Source of the DNA: Alistipes sp.
GTDB taxonomy: Bacteria; Bacteroidota; Bacteroidia; Bacteroidales; Rikenellaceae
Reading direction: 5' to 3'
Assembly: GCA_017437045.1 (NCBI GenBank)
Contig: JAFSBY010000002.1
Coordinates: 62,001 to 126,000 of the forward strand
DNA length: 64,000 nucleotides
Position 1 is the stretch's first letter; each line of letters opens with the position of its first letter. The position numbers and the translations under genes were made by a program. Of the stretch, positions 32,843-41,850 are shown one piece after another. The notes beneath the pieces were generated by a model. The model saw nothing but the letters and a program-made list of their open reading frames with translations. It had not been told where the DNA came from and made no database searches.

Positions 32843-35800
32843 TTAGAAGGATAAGTTAAGCCCCACGGTGATCGAGCGAGCATAGGCATACCAACTATTG
32901 ACCGAGGTCTGTGCCGGTGCCTCGGGGTCGAAGACATCCCATGTGCGGGTCGTCTCCCAAAGATTCTCACCCGAGAGATAGACGTAGCACGAACGAATCC
33001 ACTTGTTCTTCTTGAGGGGAACCGTGTAACCGATCGTGACATTCTTCAGACGCAGGTAGGCGGCATCCTGAATCCACCGATCAGCCGGCTTGTAGTTGTA
33101 CGAACCACCCTTATAGACCGGACGCGGCATGAATGCGTCGGTGTTCTCGGGAGTCCAATAGTCTCGGTGGATGTTGATGGCCTGGTAGAGCGATCCCTGT
33201 ACGGGGTTCAGCGTTCCTTCGTCGAGCAGGAAATAACGCTCGCCAACGCCCTGCCAGAGCATCGAGAAGTGCAAACCCTTCCACTCAAAACCCAGATCGA
33301 AGCCGAAGGTGTAGCGCGGGTCGGTCGTGCCGAGCATGACCAAATCACCCGGATTCTCGGGGGTATATTCACCGCCGTTGATGTAGGGATCGTCGTCCTG
33401 GTTGATGAAACGCAGGTCACCGGCCGAGGTCAAGGCACCACCCGGCTGGCAGAGAGCCTCCTCCAACGCCGGAGTCTCTTGGTACAACCCGTCGGTGCGA
33501 TAGCCCCAGATGGTGTTGAGCGGATAGCCCTCCAGAAGGGGCACGATACCCTCCTTGATGACGTTGCTGCCCTCGTATTTTACCAACTCGTTTTGGCTAT
33601 CGGAGAGGTTGAAGCCAGCCCAGTAATTGAAGTTCTTGCCAATGGAATCCTTCCAGCGCACCTCGAACTCCCAACCCCAGGTTTTCAGCTCACCCACGTT
33701 GGCCGAAGGTAGGCCGACACCGATCAGCGAGGGAACACCCATTGCGGCCGAAAGCATGTTCTTGTTGCGTTTCCAATAATACTCACCCGTGAATTGGAGG
33801 CGATTCTTCAGGAAGGCCATGTCGAGGCCGATGTTCGTCAGGTCGATGATCTCCCAGGTCTTCGAGGGTGAGCCGAGGGTCGAGATGTAGTTCGTCGAGG
33901 CGGTTGTGCCACCGAAGAGGGTCTCACCCGTCTGGATCAGGGTGATGTAGTCGTAGTAGCCCAATGCGTTGGCATTACCGAGTTGTCCCCACGAGGCGCG
34001 TACCTTCAGCAGGTCAATGAAATCCAACCGGTCACGGAAGAAATTCTCCTTCGAGAGTACCCAACCGACCGAAACCGAGGGGAACAACTCCCAACGATTC
34101 TCGGGAGCCAAACGCGACGAACCGTCGTAGCGCATATTGACCTCGAGCAGGTATTTTTCGCGGAAATCATAGTTTAGACGACCGAAGAAGGACATGACGG
34201 CCGAGGTGTTTACCTTGTCGGAATTGGTGGCCGAGGCGGCATGACCAAAGTTGAGCGAGTAGAAATCCTCGGGCATATACTCCTTGGAGGCGGTGATGCG
34301 GTCGAAACGGTAGTTCTCCCACTCCGTACCGGCCATCAGGTGGAAATTGTGGCTGCGGCCGAGCTTAAATTCGTAATTGGCTACGGCGCGCAGGTTGTCC
34401 GTGAAGGTGTTGTAACGCGACTTGGTGACATCGCTCGGCTGGGTTTGCGAGTAACGATATTCGTAGTCGCCGCGACCATACCAGATGATGCGGTTACGGT
34501 TGCGGTTGTTCTCGTTCGAGCGGAATTTGCGCGAGGCGGTCAGATCGATGCGCAGTCCCTTGATCAGGTTGCGAAGGCGCAAATTGACCTGTCCGGTGAA
34601 GTCATTGTTGATGTTCTCCGAACTGCCGGCATTCTTCATCAGGTCGATCGGGTTCGATCCGTCCTGCCCGGCGTAGATGTTGGGATTTGGAATCGGATCT
34701 TCATCGTGCGGGTAGAAAATCGACATGCGGGTACGCGTACGATAGATCTGTGCCAGCAGATTCTGTGCGCTGAATGCGTTGGCATTGATCTCCGAACGAT
34801 CGCCCGTGAGCTTGAACGAGAGATCGACATGGTTACTCAAGCGCGAGAAGAGGTTCGCACGGAAATTGAAACGGTTGTTGTCGTCGGGACCGTATTTGAA
34901 GAATCCGTCGCGTTCATAGTAACCGACCGAGACCATGTAGTTCAGCTTGTTCGTGCCACCGCGCATCGAAAGCGAGTGACGTTGCATGTGGCTCCAATCG
35001 TTCAAGCTGGCCTTGATCCAATCCGTGTTATCCAAATAGCTCAAGGCGGTCTGCGACTGCAGCATCGAGTTGATGTTGGGATTTTTGAGCCACTCGAGCG
35101 TCTGTACATTGACATCCAGCCCGTTGGCGCGTTGGGTGATCTCATACTCCTCCCACGAATTGATACGGCTCGGACGACGACCCTGCGAGGTGAAACTGTA
35201 CGAACCGGCATACTCCACCTTGACACGCTCGGCTTCGCCCTGCTTGGTGGTGACCAAGATGACACCGGCCGCCGCTTTCGATCCGTAGATCGAGGCCGAG
35301 GCGGCATCTTTCAGTACCGAGATCGACTCGATGTCGTTGGGGTTGAGCATCTCCAGGTCGCCCTCGATGCCATCGATGAGCACCAATGTCTCGATCTGAT
35401 TGACCGACGAATAACCACGAATCTGGAGCGAGAAACCCTCCTCACCGGGTTGGCCGCTAGCCTGGGTGACGACCACACCGGGCAACTCACCCTGCAGCGA
35501 GGCCAGCACGCTGGGTGATGCTTTTGCTGCGATCTCCTCACCGTCGATTTGCGAGACGGCACCGGTCAGATTGACCTTCTTTTGGATACCGTAGCCCACA
35601 ACAACTACCTCATCGACATGGGTAGCCTCCTCGGTGAGTGTGATGTGCATCGCACCTTGACGAGCCGCGATGCGCTGGGTTTCGTAACCCAGGAAGGAGA
35701 CCTCTAATTCTTGTCCCGACTTTGCTTGGAGGATGAAACGTCCGCGCGTGTCGGTTGTGGTTCCTTGATTACTCTCTTTGATGATGACCGTGGCACCCAC

Positions 35801-35917
35801 AAGCGCCGAACCCGACGGGTCGGTCACCAAACCTTCGACCTTGAAGGCCTGGGCATGGCTCGGAAGCACCATCACCAGGGCGATAAGGGTCAGCAGGATG
35901 AGTTTTAGATGTTTCAT
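32843..35917 (-). CDS. SusC/RagA-family TonB-dependent transporter
   Basis: 1024 residues. Signal peptide (MKHLKLILLTLIALVMVLPSHAQ), carboxypeptidase-regulatory-like domain about 27-100 (GLVTDPSGSALVGATV), TonB box region DEVVVVGYG, plug domain (GVVVTQASGQPGEEGFSLQI, LVLIDGI, SISVLKDAASASIYGSKAAA) and a long outer-membrane barrel ending in LNLSF with terminal F. Imports an oligosaccharide or nucleoside-type ligand delivered by SusD. Part of the operon from ribokinase. Confidence 0.95.
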   Translation of the reverse strand: MKHLKLILLTLIALVMVLPSHAQAFKVEGLVTDPSGSALVGATVIIKESNQGTTTDTRGRFILQAKSGQELEVSFLGYETQRIAARQGAMHITLTEEATHVDEVVVVGYGIQKKVNLTGAVSQIDGEEIAAKASPSVLASLQGELPGVVVTQASGQPGEEGFSLQIRGYSSVNQIETLVLIDGIEGDLEMLNPNDIESISVLKDAASASIYGSKAAAGVILVTTKQGEAERVKVEYAGSYSFTSQGRRPSRINSWEEYEITQRANGLDVNVQTLEWLKNPNINSMLQSQTALSYLDNTDWIKASLNDWSHMQRHSLSMRGGTNKLNYMVSVGYYERDGFFKYGPDDNNRFNFRANLFSRLSNHVDLSFKLTGDRSEINANAFSAQNLLAQIYRTRTRMSIFYPHDEDPIPNPNIYAGQDGSNPIDLMKNAGSSENINNDFTGQVNLRLRNLIKGLRIDLTASRKFRSNENNRNRNRIIWYGRGDYEYRYSQTQPSDVTKSRYNTFTDNLRAVANYEFKLGRSHNFHLMAGTEWENYRFDRITASKEYMPEDFYSLNFGHAASATNSDKVNTSAVMSFFGRLNYDFREKYLLEVNMRYDGSSRLAPENRWELFPSVSVGWVLSKENFFRDRLDFIDLLKVRASWGQLGNANALGYYDYITLIQTGETLFGGTTASTNYISTLGSPSKTWEIIDLTNIGLDMAFLKNRLQFTGEYYWKRNKNMLSAAMGVPSLIGVGLPSANVGELKTWGWEFEVRWKDSIGKNFNYWAGFNLSDSQNELVKYEGSNVIKEGIVPLLEGYPLNTIWGYRTDGLYQETPALEEALCQPGGALTSAGDLRFINQDDDPYINGGEYTPENPGDLVMLGTTDPRYTFGFDLGFEWKGLHFSMLWQGVGERYFLLDEGTLNPVQGSLYQAINIHRDYWTPENTDAFMPRPVYKGGSYNYKPADRWIQDAAYLRLKNVTIGYTVPLKKNKWIRSCYVYLSGENLWETTRTWDVFDPEAPAQTSVNSWYAYARSITVGLNLSF

Positions 35918-35968
35918 AAGTAGGTTTTTTGCAGTTTATGCGGTTTGGGGGAATGGGTCGATCGTGCG

Positions 35969-37000
35969 CTATTGCACCGGATAGGGTGCCGGTCGGCGCG
36001 TGATCAGTTCGACACAGCGAGCGAGTGCCGCAGAGGCCTGTTCGGGCGTAACCGAAAGGTAGCGATGAGGTCCGTCGGCTGCGGGTGTGAAGTGGGTGTA
36101 CGCATCGTCCGTGACGTGGATCGTGCCCGGCTCGCTGACGGTGAAGTAGCCGCCGTCCGGCTCTACGGCATAGAGCACAGCCGACGGATCCCACATCGGA
36201 CGGTCGTAGGGCATCGGCTTATAGACTTTGTAAGCCTCGGCCAGCGGATGCTTCTCCACATAGCCGAAATCGCCCAGAATCGACTCTACGGGGTAGAGGA
36301 TCGCGCTACCCACCTCGAAGGGTGAGGTGACGATCGGGGTAGGCCACTGCTCAAAGATAGCTTTTGCGGCTGGTTGGTCGATGCGGATGTTGTATTCGGC
36401 CATCGTGTCGTCCTCCGGATAGAAGTCGCCACCCATCATCACGAGCTGCTTGACCTTCTGCTTGATGAGGACTACACCGGCCATCGGCGAGCATTGATCG
36501 GCTTCCGAGGCCAACAGACGTTGCAGGTTGGTCGAAAAACCGACGGCAATGATCGTGACCGAGTGGTCGGGGGCTTCCGAAAGAAGCTCGCGCAGGCGAT
36601 CCACACTCTCGGGCAGGGTCGTGCAATCGGTGATAGTCCGTGCATAATGCGGATCGGCTACGGTCTGGCTTGTAAAACTGTTTACGCGATCACAATCCGC
36701 TCCGTCGCTGATCCGACCCAGCGGCAGATTGGGATAGCCGTAGAAGGTGTTCATCAGATCGAGATACTCCACGCTCTGCGGCTCCTCCTTGTTGGAGGTG
36801 ATGCCAAGCAGTTCGATACGCCCTTCATCGGCATATTTGTAGAGCATGTCGAGGGCCAACGCATCGTCGATGTCATTGCCCATGTCGGTATCGAAAATCA
36901 CCTTCATTGGGGCTTGTTCAGCGACCGGAGCCTCCGAACAAGCCGTCGAAAGGGTTGCTCCGGCCAGCAGCATCCATGCGGTGATAAAGTAGGTCTTCAT
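35969..37000 (-). CDS. Nucleoside hydrolase, lipoprotein form
   Basis: 343 residues. Lipobox STAC near 21. KVIFDTDMGNDIDDALAL (from about 33) is the calcium- and ribose-binding motif of IunH-family hydrolases; VMMGGDF and EYNIRIDQPAA carry further active-site residues. It splits nucleosides into ribose and base. A lipidated, exported form next to SusC/D fits periplasmic or surface release of ribose, as in rus loci. Confidence 0.85.
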   Translation of the reverse strand: MKTYFITAWMLLAGATLSTACSEAPVAEQAPMKVIFDTDMGNDIDDALALDMLYKYADEGRIELLGITSNKEEPQSVEYLDLMNTFYGYPNLPLGRISDGADCDRVNSFTSQTVADPHYARTITDCTTLPESVDRLRELLSEAPDHSVTIIAVGFSTNLQRLLASEADQCSPMAGVVLIKQKVKQLVMMGGDFYPEDDTMAEYNIRIDQPAAKAIFEQWPTPIVTSPFEVGSAILYPVESILGDFGYVEKHPLAEAYKVYKPMPYDRPMWDPSAVLYAVEPDGGYFTVSEPGTIHVTDDAYTHFTPAADGPHRYLSVTPEQASAALARCVELITRRPAPYPVQ

Positions 37001-37048
37001 AGTTGGATTTTCGTTAGAGAGTTGGATGTTCTTCAGATATCGGTGGGT

Positions 37049-38053
37049 TTAATTCGCACCGGAGAGAATGATAAGAGCCAAGCCGGCAATGAAGAGGCAG
37101 AACATGGCGGCCAGCAGCCCCATCGTCGAGCCCTTTGCCCCCTTAAACTCGCGCCAGATGAAGACGCCCCAGATGGCAGCGATCATCGGTGCACCCTGTC
37201 CTAGCGCATAGGAGATAGCGGCTCCGGCCTTACCGGCAGCGATATAACTAAAGGCCGTACCCAATGCCCAGATGGCACCTCCGAGTACACCGACCATGTG
37301 GGTCGAGAGTGAACCTTTGAAGTAGGCCTTGTAGCTCACCGGCTCGCCCTCGAAGGGATGGCGCATCACCCACGTGTTGAAGATGAAGTTGCTCAGCAAC
37401 ACGCCGATCGAGAAGACGAAGAGTGCCGAGTAGGGGGTCAGCATGCCCGGGGTCGGATCGGCAAAGTTGTTCAAGTCCATGGCTGCCGCTACGAAACGGT
37501 AGAAGAATGCCATGATAATGCCGGCTAACGCTGCTAAGATGATGCCCTTGCGGCTGCTCTTGCGCTCACCTTGCGATTGCTTGGCCGAGGCCACGCCATT
37601 GAGGATGATGGCCAACACGATCAGTGCAACGCCGATAAACAGAATCACCGGATCGCCTTTGGGTGCCCCTATATAATTGATAATAACACCCAGCACCAGT
37701 GCCAAACCGACACCCAACGGGAAGGCTACGGCCAGACCGGCCAGCGATACGGAGGCCGAGAGCAAGATGTTCGAGGCGTTGAAGACCACGCCACCGATCA
37801 CGACGCTCAACAGATTTTGCGAATCGGCCTGCATCAGGTCGGGCAGGAAACTGCGACCCTCGCTACCGAAACTGCCGAGCGTGAAGCCCGAGAGGAGGCT
37901 GAAGAGAACCATGCCGATCACATAGTCCCAATAATAGAGTTCGTAACGCCACGATTTAGAGGCCATCTTTTGGGTGTTGCCCCACGAGCCCCAAGCGAGC
38001 ATCGTGACAAAGCAGAAGAGCACTGCTAACGGATAGTTGTCTACAATAAACAT
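37049..38053 (-). CDS. Sugar transporter of the GRP/RhaT-type (DMT superfamily)
   Basis: 334 residues, about ten membrane helices. MLAWGSWGNTQKMA in helix 1 and FPLGVGLALVLGVIINYIG are typical of glucose/ribose porter and ureide-permease-like families. Placed between ribokinase and nucleoside hydrolase, it probably carries ribose across the inner membrane (rusT-like). Gap to rbsK is 42 bases. Confidence 0.75.
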   Translation of the reverse strand: MFIVDNYPLAVLFCFVTMLAWGSWGNTQKMASKSWRYELYYWDYVIGMVLFSLLSGFTLGSFGSEGRSFLPDLMQADSQNLLSVVIGGVVFNASNILLSASVSLAGLAVAFPLGVGLALVLGVIINYIGAPKGDPVILFIGVALIVLAIILNGVASAKQSQGERKSSRKGIILAALAGIIMAFFYRFVAAAMDLNNFADPTPGMLTPYSALFVFSIGVLLSNFIFNTWVMRHPFEGEPVSYKAYFKGSLSTHMVGVLGGAIWALGTAFSYIAAGKAGAAISYALGQGAPMIAAIWGVFIWREFKGAKGSTMGLLAAMFCLFIAGLALIILSGAN

Positions 38054-38095
38054 ATAGGTATCGTTTTTTTAGGTATTTAATTTCTTGTTGGTTCT

Positions 38096-39007
38096 TTAGC
38101 GAGCCTCTACTTCGCTTCGGTGGGGGATGGAGGCTTGAGCTCCCAGACGGGTGACGGCAATCGCCGAGGCGCGTGAGGCAAACGACACGGCTTCGGCCAA
38201 CGTGCGGCCTTCGACTAATGCTACGCAGAGCGCACCGTTGAACGTATCGCCTGCTGCCGTTGTGTCAATCGCCTCGACACGCTGGGCCGGAATGTGCTCA
38301 TAGCGATTCCCCTCCTTGATCAGTGCTCCCTCCGATCCGAGGGTGATCACCACCCGCTCAACACCCTTTTCGGTGAGGACATCGGCTGCTCGACGAGCAC
38401 TTTCAGGATCGTGGATGCGAATGCCCGTCAGACTTTCAGCTTCGGTGCGGTTGGGGGTGATCAGATGCAACATCGGATAGAGATTCTCCGGTATTGGGGC
38501 CGCAGGTGCCGGATTGAGCACCACTTTTACGCCGTGGCGGGCTGCCAGGGCCGTTGCGTGCATGATCGTTTGGATCGGGATCTCCATCTGCATCAAGACG
38601 AGCGATGCGTCGGCAATCAACGCCTCGGCCGCGTCGATCTCCTCTGCGGTCAGGAGGGCGTTGGCGCCGGGAGCTACCACGATACAGTTTTCGGCGGCCC
38701 GATCGACGGTGATCAGTGCCACGCCCGAGGGGGCTTGATCAGTCGTGATGGCGTAGGAGGTGTCGATCCCCTCGGCCTTGTAGGAGGCAATGGATGCCTG
38801 TCCAAAGGGGTCGTTGCCGACTTTGCAGAGAAACGATGTACGCCCGCCCATGCGCGCGACAGCTACTGCTTGGTTGGCACCTTTCCCGCCTTGCAGCATA
38901 TAAAAGTCGCCGCCCAGCACGGTCTCACCGGGGCGGGGCAACTGCGAGGTTTTGATCGTCATGTCGGTGTTGCTGCTACCGATGACGACAATGTGTGCGT
39001 TGTTCAT
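38096..39007 (-). CDS. rbsK: Ribokinase
   Basis: 303 residues, PfkB family. GSSNTDMTIKTSQLPRPGET at the N-terminus, GGKGANQAVAVARMGG for sugar binding, and DTTAAGDTFNGAL with the catalytic aspartate. It phosphorylates ribose to ribose 5-phosphate. First gene of the large minus-strand operon; its promoter overlaps the LacI-type palindrome at 39038. Confidence 0.9.
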   Translation of the reverse strand: MNNAHIVVIGSSNTDMTIKTSQLPRPGETVLGGDFYMLQGGKGANQAVAVARMGGRTSFLCKVGNDPFGQASIASYKAEGIDTSYAITTDQAPSGVALITVDRAAENCIVVAPGANALLTAEEIDAAEALIADASLVLMQMEIPIQTIMHATALAARHGVKVVLNPAPAAPIPENLYPMLHLITPNRTEAESLTGIRIHDPESARRAADVLTEKGVERVVITLGSEGALIKEGNRYEHIPAQRVEAIDTTAAGDTFNGALCVALVEGRTLAEAVSFASRASAIAVTRLGAQASIPHRSEVEAR

Positions 39008-39037
39008 GGCCTAATATCTGTTTGTTTCGTTCTTTTA

Positions 39038-39063
39038 ATCTTTGCGCAATCGTTTGTGCAAAG
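39038..39063. promoter_or_regulatory. Palindromic operator for the LacI-type regulator
   Basis: A 26-base palindrome with 11 of 13 pairs matching, centred on CG between 39050 and 39051: TCTTTGCGCAATC and GTTTGTGCAAAGA. The core AATCGTTT fits LacI-family operators (AAxCGxTT). It overlaps the -7 box of rbsK at 39058-39065 and lies 58 bases from the -7 box of the regulator, so binding would block rbsK. Confidence 0.65.
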
Positions 39064-39065
39064 AT
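39058..39065 (-). promoter_or_regulatory. -7 element for rbsK and the utilisation operon
   Basis: TATCTTTG on the minus strand, 50 bases before the rbsK start codon, within the operator. Confidence 0.6.
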
Positions 39066-39120
39066 AGATATATTTCAATATACTCCAAATGTTTTTTCCG
39101 TTTTTTTACAAAAAAAAGTG

Positions 39121-39128
39121 TATATTTG
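39121..39128 (+). promoter_or_regulatory. -7 element for the LacI-family gene
   Basis: TATATTTG 24 bases before ATG 39153. Its place rules out the upstream in-frame ATG at 39042. Confidence 0.55.
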
Positions 39129-39152
39129 CAAAAAAGTAGCATCAACAGCTTT

Positions 39153-40172
39153 ATGGAAGAACGGATGACCTTAGTGGCCTTAGCCGAGCGCACAGGGCTT
39201 TCGGTGACCACTATCTCACGCGTATTGAGCGGACAAGCCGAAAAGTATCGTATCAGCCCCAAAACAGTGGAGTATATCAAGCAGGAGGCTGATCGATGCA
39301 ATTATCGTCCCAATGTGATGGCGCAAAGTTTGCGCACGAAGCGAACGCGCACGATCGGATTGGTTGTGCCGGCTATCAGTAACCCCTTCTTTGCCAATAT
39401 TGCAAGTGCTATTGTGCAGAAAGCCAGAGAATTGGGCTATACAGTGATCCTCTCCGATGCTATGGAGGATGCCGAGCAGGAGGAGGAGGGCGTTCGTTCA
39501 CTGCTGCTGCGGCATGTGGATGGTATCATCGTCAGCACATCGGCCGAGCAACCTGCCTTTCTCGAGCAGGTCAATGAGAGTGCCGTGCCGGTGGTGCTCA
39601 TCGACCGCTATTTTGCTGAAACGACGTTGCCCTATGTCGTGACCGATAACTATAGTGGTGCGTTGGAGGCGGTCAGCCATCTGATCAATCGAGGCCATCA
39701 GCGGGTGGCCTGCATCTGCGGTGTTCGCCACTCGGCTATTGTGCAGGAGCGTATGCGAGGGTATGTGGATGCTATGCAACGAGCAGGCCTTGAGCGGTTT
39801 GTGCACTGTGTGGGCGATGAGTTTTCGGTGCAAAATGGCTATATCGAGGCCAAATTGCTACTCAATAGTAACCCCCTGCCCACGGCCCTCTTTACGATGA
39901 ATAACACGATTCTGCTCGGAGCCATCAAAGCGATCAAAGAGTCGGGGTTGCGGATCCCGGAAGATATTTCGGTGGTCTCGTTCGATGACAATCCGTTTTT
40001 GGACTATATCAGCCCTGCGATTACTCGTATTGTGCAGCCGCAGAATGAGTTAGGGTCGATTGCGCTGCGTATCTTGATTCGCAGCATCGAGGAAAACGAA
40101 CGTTCTGATGCCCGCATCAAACTCTCACCGATACTCAAATTGTGTGATTCGGTGGCTCTCTATGATAAGTAG
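39153..40172 (+). CDS. LacI/GalR-family transcriptional regulator
   Basis: 339 residues. N-terminal helix-turn-helix (MTLVALAERTGLSVTTISRVLS) and hinge region NYRPNVMAQSLRTKRTRTIG, then a periplasmic-binding-protein-like sensor domain (GLVVPAISNPFFANIA, VVSFDDNPFLDYISPAITRI). Divergent from rbsK, so it probably controls the utilisation operon and responds to ribose or a related sugar. ATG 39153 is chosen from the promoter position and the HTH start. Confidence 0.9.
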   Translation: MEERMTLVALAERTGLSVTTISRVLSGQAEKYRISPKTVEYIKQEADRCNYRPNVMAQSLRTKRTRTIGLVVPAISNPFFANIASAIVQKARELGYTVILSDAMEDAEQEEEGVRSLLLRHVDGIIVSTSAEQPAFLEQVNESAVPVVLIDRYFAETTLPYVVTDNYSGALEAVSHLINRGHQRVACICGVRHSAIVQERMRGYVDAMQRAGLERFVHCVGDEFSVQNGYIEAKLLLNSNPLPTALFTMNNTILLGAIKAIKESGLRIPEDISVVSFDDNPFLDYISPAITRIVQPQNELGSIALRILIRSIEENERSDARIKLSPILKLCDSVALYDK

Positions 40173-40179
40173 AAGTGCT

Positions 40180-40189
40180 CAAACGTTTG
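40180..40189. promoter_or_regulatory. Second LacI-type half-operator candidate
   Basis: CAAACGTTTG, a perfect 10-bp palindrome with the LacI core AACGTT, eight bases after the stop of the LacI gene. It could be an auxiliary operator or chance. Confidence 0.35.
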
Positions 40190-40221
40190 CATCGCAGGCG
40201 AAAAGGTCTCGTTGTTAAAAA

Positions 40222-40253
40222 TTTGCCGAAATAAAAAAAAGACACTATCTTTG
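40222..40253 (+). promoter_or_regulatory. Promoter of tRNA-Pro
   Basis: TTTG at 40222-40225, 20 bases, TATCTTTG at 40246-40253, 16 bases before the tRNA. Confidence 0.75.
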
Positions 40254-40269
40254 CCGTGTCAAAAGAGTT

Positions 40270-40344
40270 CGGGGTGTAGCGCAGCCCGGTTAGCGCGTCT
40301 GGTTTGGGACCAGAAAGTCGCTGGTTCGAATCCAGTCTCCCCGA
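40270..40344 (+). tRNA. tRNA-Pro(TGG)
   Basis: Acceptor CGGGGTG (40270-40276) against CTCCCCG (40337-40343) with one T-T mismatch, discriminator A40344. Anticodon stem TCTGG/CCAGA with loop TTTGGGA gives anticodon TGG. T loop GTTCGAATC. CCA not encoded. Confidence 0.93.
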
Positions 40345-40349
40345 CACAT

Positions 40350-40381
40350 GAAAAAACCTATGCCCAAGCATAGGTTTTTTT
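40350..40381. terminator. Bidirectional terminator
   Basis: AAAAAACCTATGC and GCATAGGTTTTTT around CCAA. It ends tRNA-Pro and, on the other strand, the HAD/steroid-reductase operon whose last gene stops at 40408. Confidence 0.85.
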
Positions 40382-40407
40382 GTCATTTAGCTTGGATGTA
40401 TCCGCTC

Positions 40408-41028
40408 TTACTCGGCAAACAGATGGGCAAATGATCCGTTGGTGGGCGGACAATAGACCTGGAATCCTGCCGCGTGACCGGCATCGGCGTTCCGTGCACC
40501 ATCGTCGATGAAGAGGGTCTCTTCGGGGTTGATGCCCGTGCGGCGAATCACCTCTTGGAAGATCTCCGGAGCGGGTTTCAGCAGCTTCATTTCGTAGGAG
40601 AGGAAAATCCCGTCGAAGCAATCTTCGATCTTGCGGCCGGCGGCTGCAAAGTGCCGGCGCACGGCATCAAAGGCTACACGATTCGTGTTCGAGAGGATAT
40701 AGAGCTTCAACCCGCGAGCGCGCAACTGCTCGATTAGTTCGATTTTGCGGCTGTCTACGCGAGCCAGGAACTCCCGATAGACCCACTCGATCTGCTCGTT
40801 CGTCACATCGGGACGATTGTCGATGCGGCGCATCTCATCACAAGCCTCCTCCCAGGTGATTTCGCCGCGCTCCATGCGTTCGTTTACCTCGGCCGGATAG
40901 CAGGGATCCATCAGCGCAGCCATACGTGGCATGCCGATTTGGCGGAAGCATTCGCGCACGCGTTCCATCTCCAGATCGACAATCACGCCACCCAGATCGA
41001 AAATAACTTGTTTGATATTTTGTAACAT
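40408..41028 (-). CDS. HAD-family phosphatase (YihX-like)
   Basis: 206 residues. Motif I VIFDLGGVIVD (about 8-18), motif II LSNTNR, motif III KPAPEIF and motif IV FIDDGARNADAG are all present. This subgroup removes phosphate from sugar phosphates or flavin precursors; substrate unknown. It lies 10 bases after the SDR gene, as the last gene of the steroid-reductase operon. Confidence 0.85.
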   Translation of the reverse strand: MLQNIKQVIFDLGGVIVDLEMERVRECFRQIGMPRMAALMDPCYPAEVNERMERGEITWEEACDEMRRIDNRPDVTNEQIEWVYREFLARVDSRKIELIEQLRARGLKLYILSNTNRVAFDAVRRHFAAAGRKIEDCFDGIFLSYEMKLLKPAPEIFQEVIRRTGINPEETLFIDDGARNADAGHAAGFQVYCPPTNGSFAHLFAE

Positions 41029-41038
41029 CTTGTAGGTT

Positions 41039-41848
41039 TTATTTTTGGTATTTCATGGTTCGACGTCGGATGGGCCGGATCATCCACATGGGAAGGCTCA
41101 CCAGCAGCGGAATCCAAATGCGATTCCACCAATCGGGCACCGAGCAGCGTACCCCTCGCCACATGGCACTCAATCCGCGGCGTGCGCAACGGTCGGCCGT
41201 AATCAACCCTCCGATGCGCGTCCCCAGCCGTTGCAATTTCGGAGGCAGGCCATACAGATCGGTCGCTACACCTGCCGGGCAGATGGCCGAAAGACGGATG
41301 CCGTGCTCTCGAATCTCCTTGGCAAAGGCGACGGTGAAGGCCTTCAGATAGGCCTTCGAGGCGCTATAGACGGCCAATCCCGGGAAGGGCATCCAGAGCG
41401 AATAGGAGGACATGTTGAGCATGTAGCCCTTGATGCCGCGTTCGATCATGCGGGCCGCATAGCGACGGCAGAGTTTCGTGGTGGTCATATCGTGCAACAG
41501 CAACATGCGCTCGATCTTCTGTTCGTCGGTCTTGAGCACATCGCAGAAGGAGAAGATCCCGGCATTGTTGATCAGAACGTCGATCTCGATCCCGGCAGCT
41601 GCTACCGCCTCGTACAGCTCGTCTGCAGCCTCCATGCGTGCCAAATCCATCGTGAGTGGCCGCACCTTGACGGCCTGCTCTTGCTCGATTTGTCGGGCTA
41701 CCTCCAGCAAAGGTTCCGGATGATTGCCCACGATGACCAAATTGTAGCCCAGCGCAGCCAGACGTGTGGCATAGCAACGCCCGATGCCCGATCCGGCACC
41801 GGTGATCAGTGCCCAGGCACTCCCTCTCTCTACAGCTCCGCGTGGCAT
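41039..41848 (-). CDS. SDR, candidate 3-beta-hydroxysteroid dehydrogenase
   Basis: 269 residues from ATG 41848; the longer frame would overlap the OYE gene. Cofactor loop TGAGSGIG (about 16-23), NNAG, catalytic S and YSASK. The C-terminus ends with a hydrophobic helix (WIPLLVSLPMWMI) and basic tail, suggesting membrane contact. Two bases separate it from the OYE-family gene. In gut Bacteroidetes a gene set 5AR-5BR-3-beta-HSDH turns 3-oxo-4-ene bile acids into isoallolithocholic acid; this SDR holds the HSDH place. Steroid specificity is inferred from context. Confidence 0.7.
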   Translation of the reverse strand: MPRGAVERGSAWALITGAGSGIGRCYATRLAALGYNLVIVGNHPEPLLEVARQIEQEQAVKVRPLTMDLARMEAADELYEAVAAAGIEIDVLINNAGIFSFCDVLKTDEQKIERMLLLHDMTTTKLCRRYAARMIERGIKGYMLNMSSYSLWMPFPGLAVYSASKAYLKAFTVAFAKEIREHGIRLSAICPAGVATDLYGLPPKLQRLGTRIGGLITADRCARRGLSAMWRGVRCSVPDWWNRIWIPLLVSLPMWMIRPIRRRTMKYQK

Positions 41849-41850
41849 GG

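Noticed and set aside
34241-35518. 425-codon open frame opposite the SusC gene
   Set aside because: Shadow of the SusC-family coding sequence, which has all family motifs.
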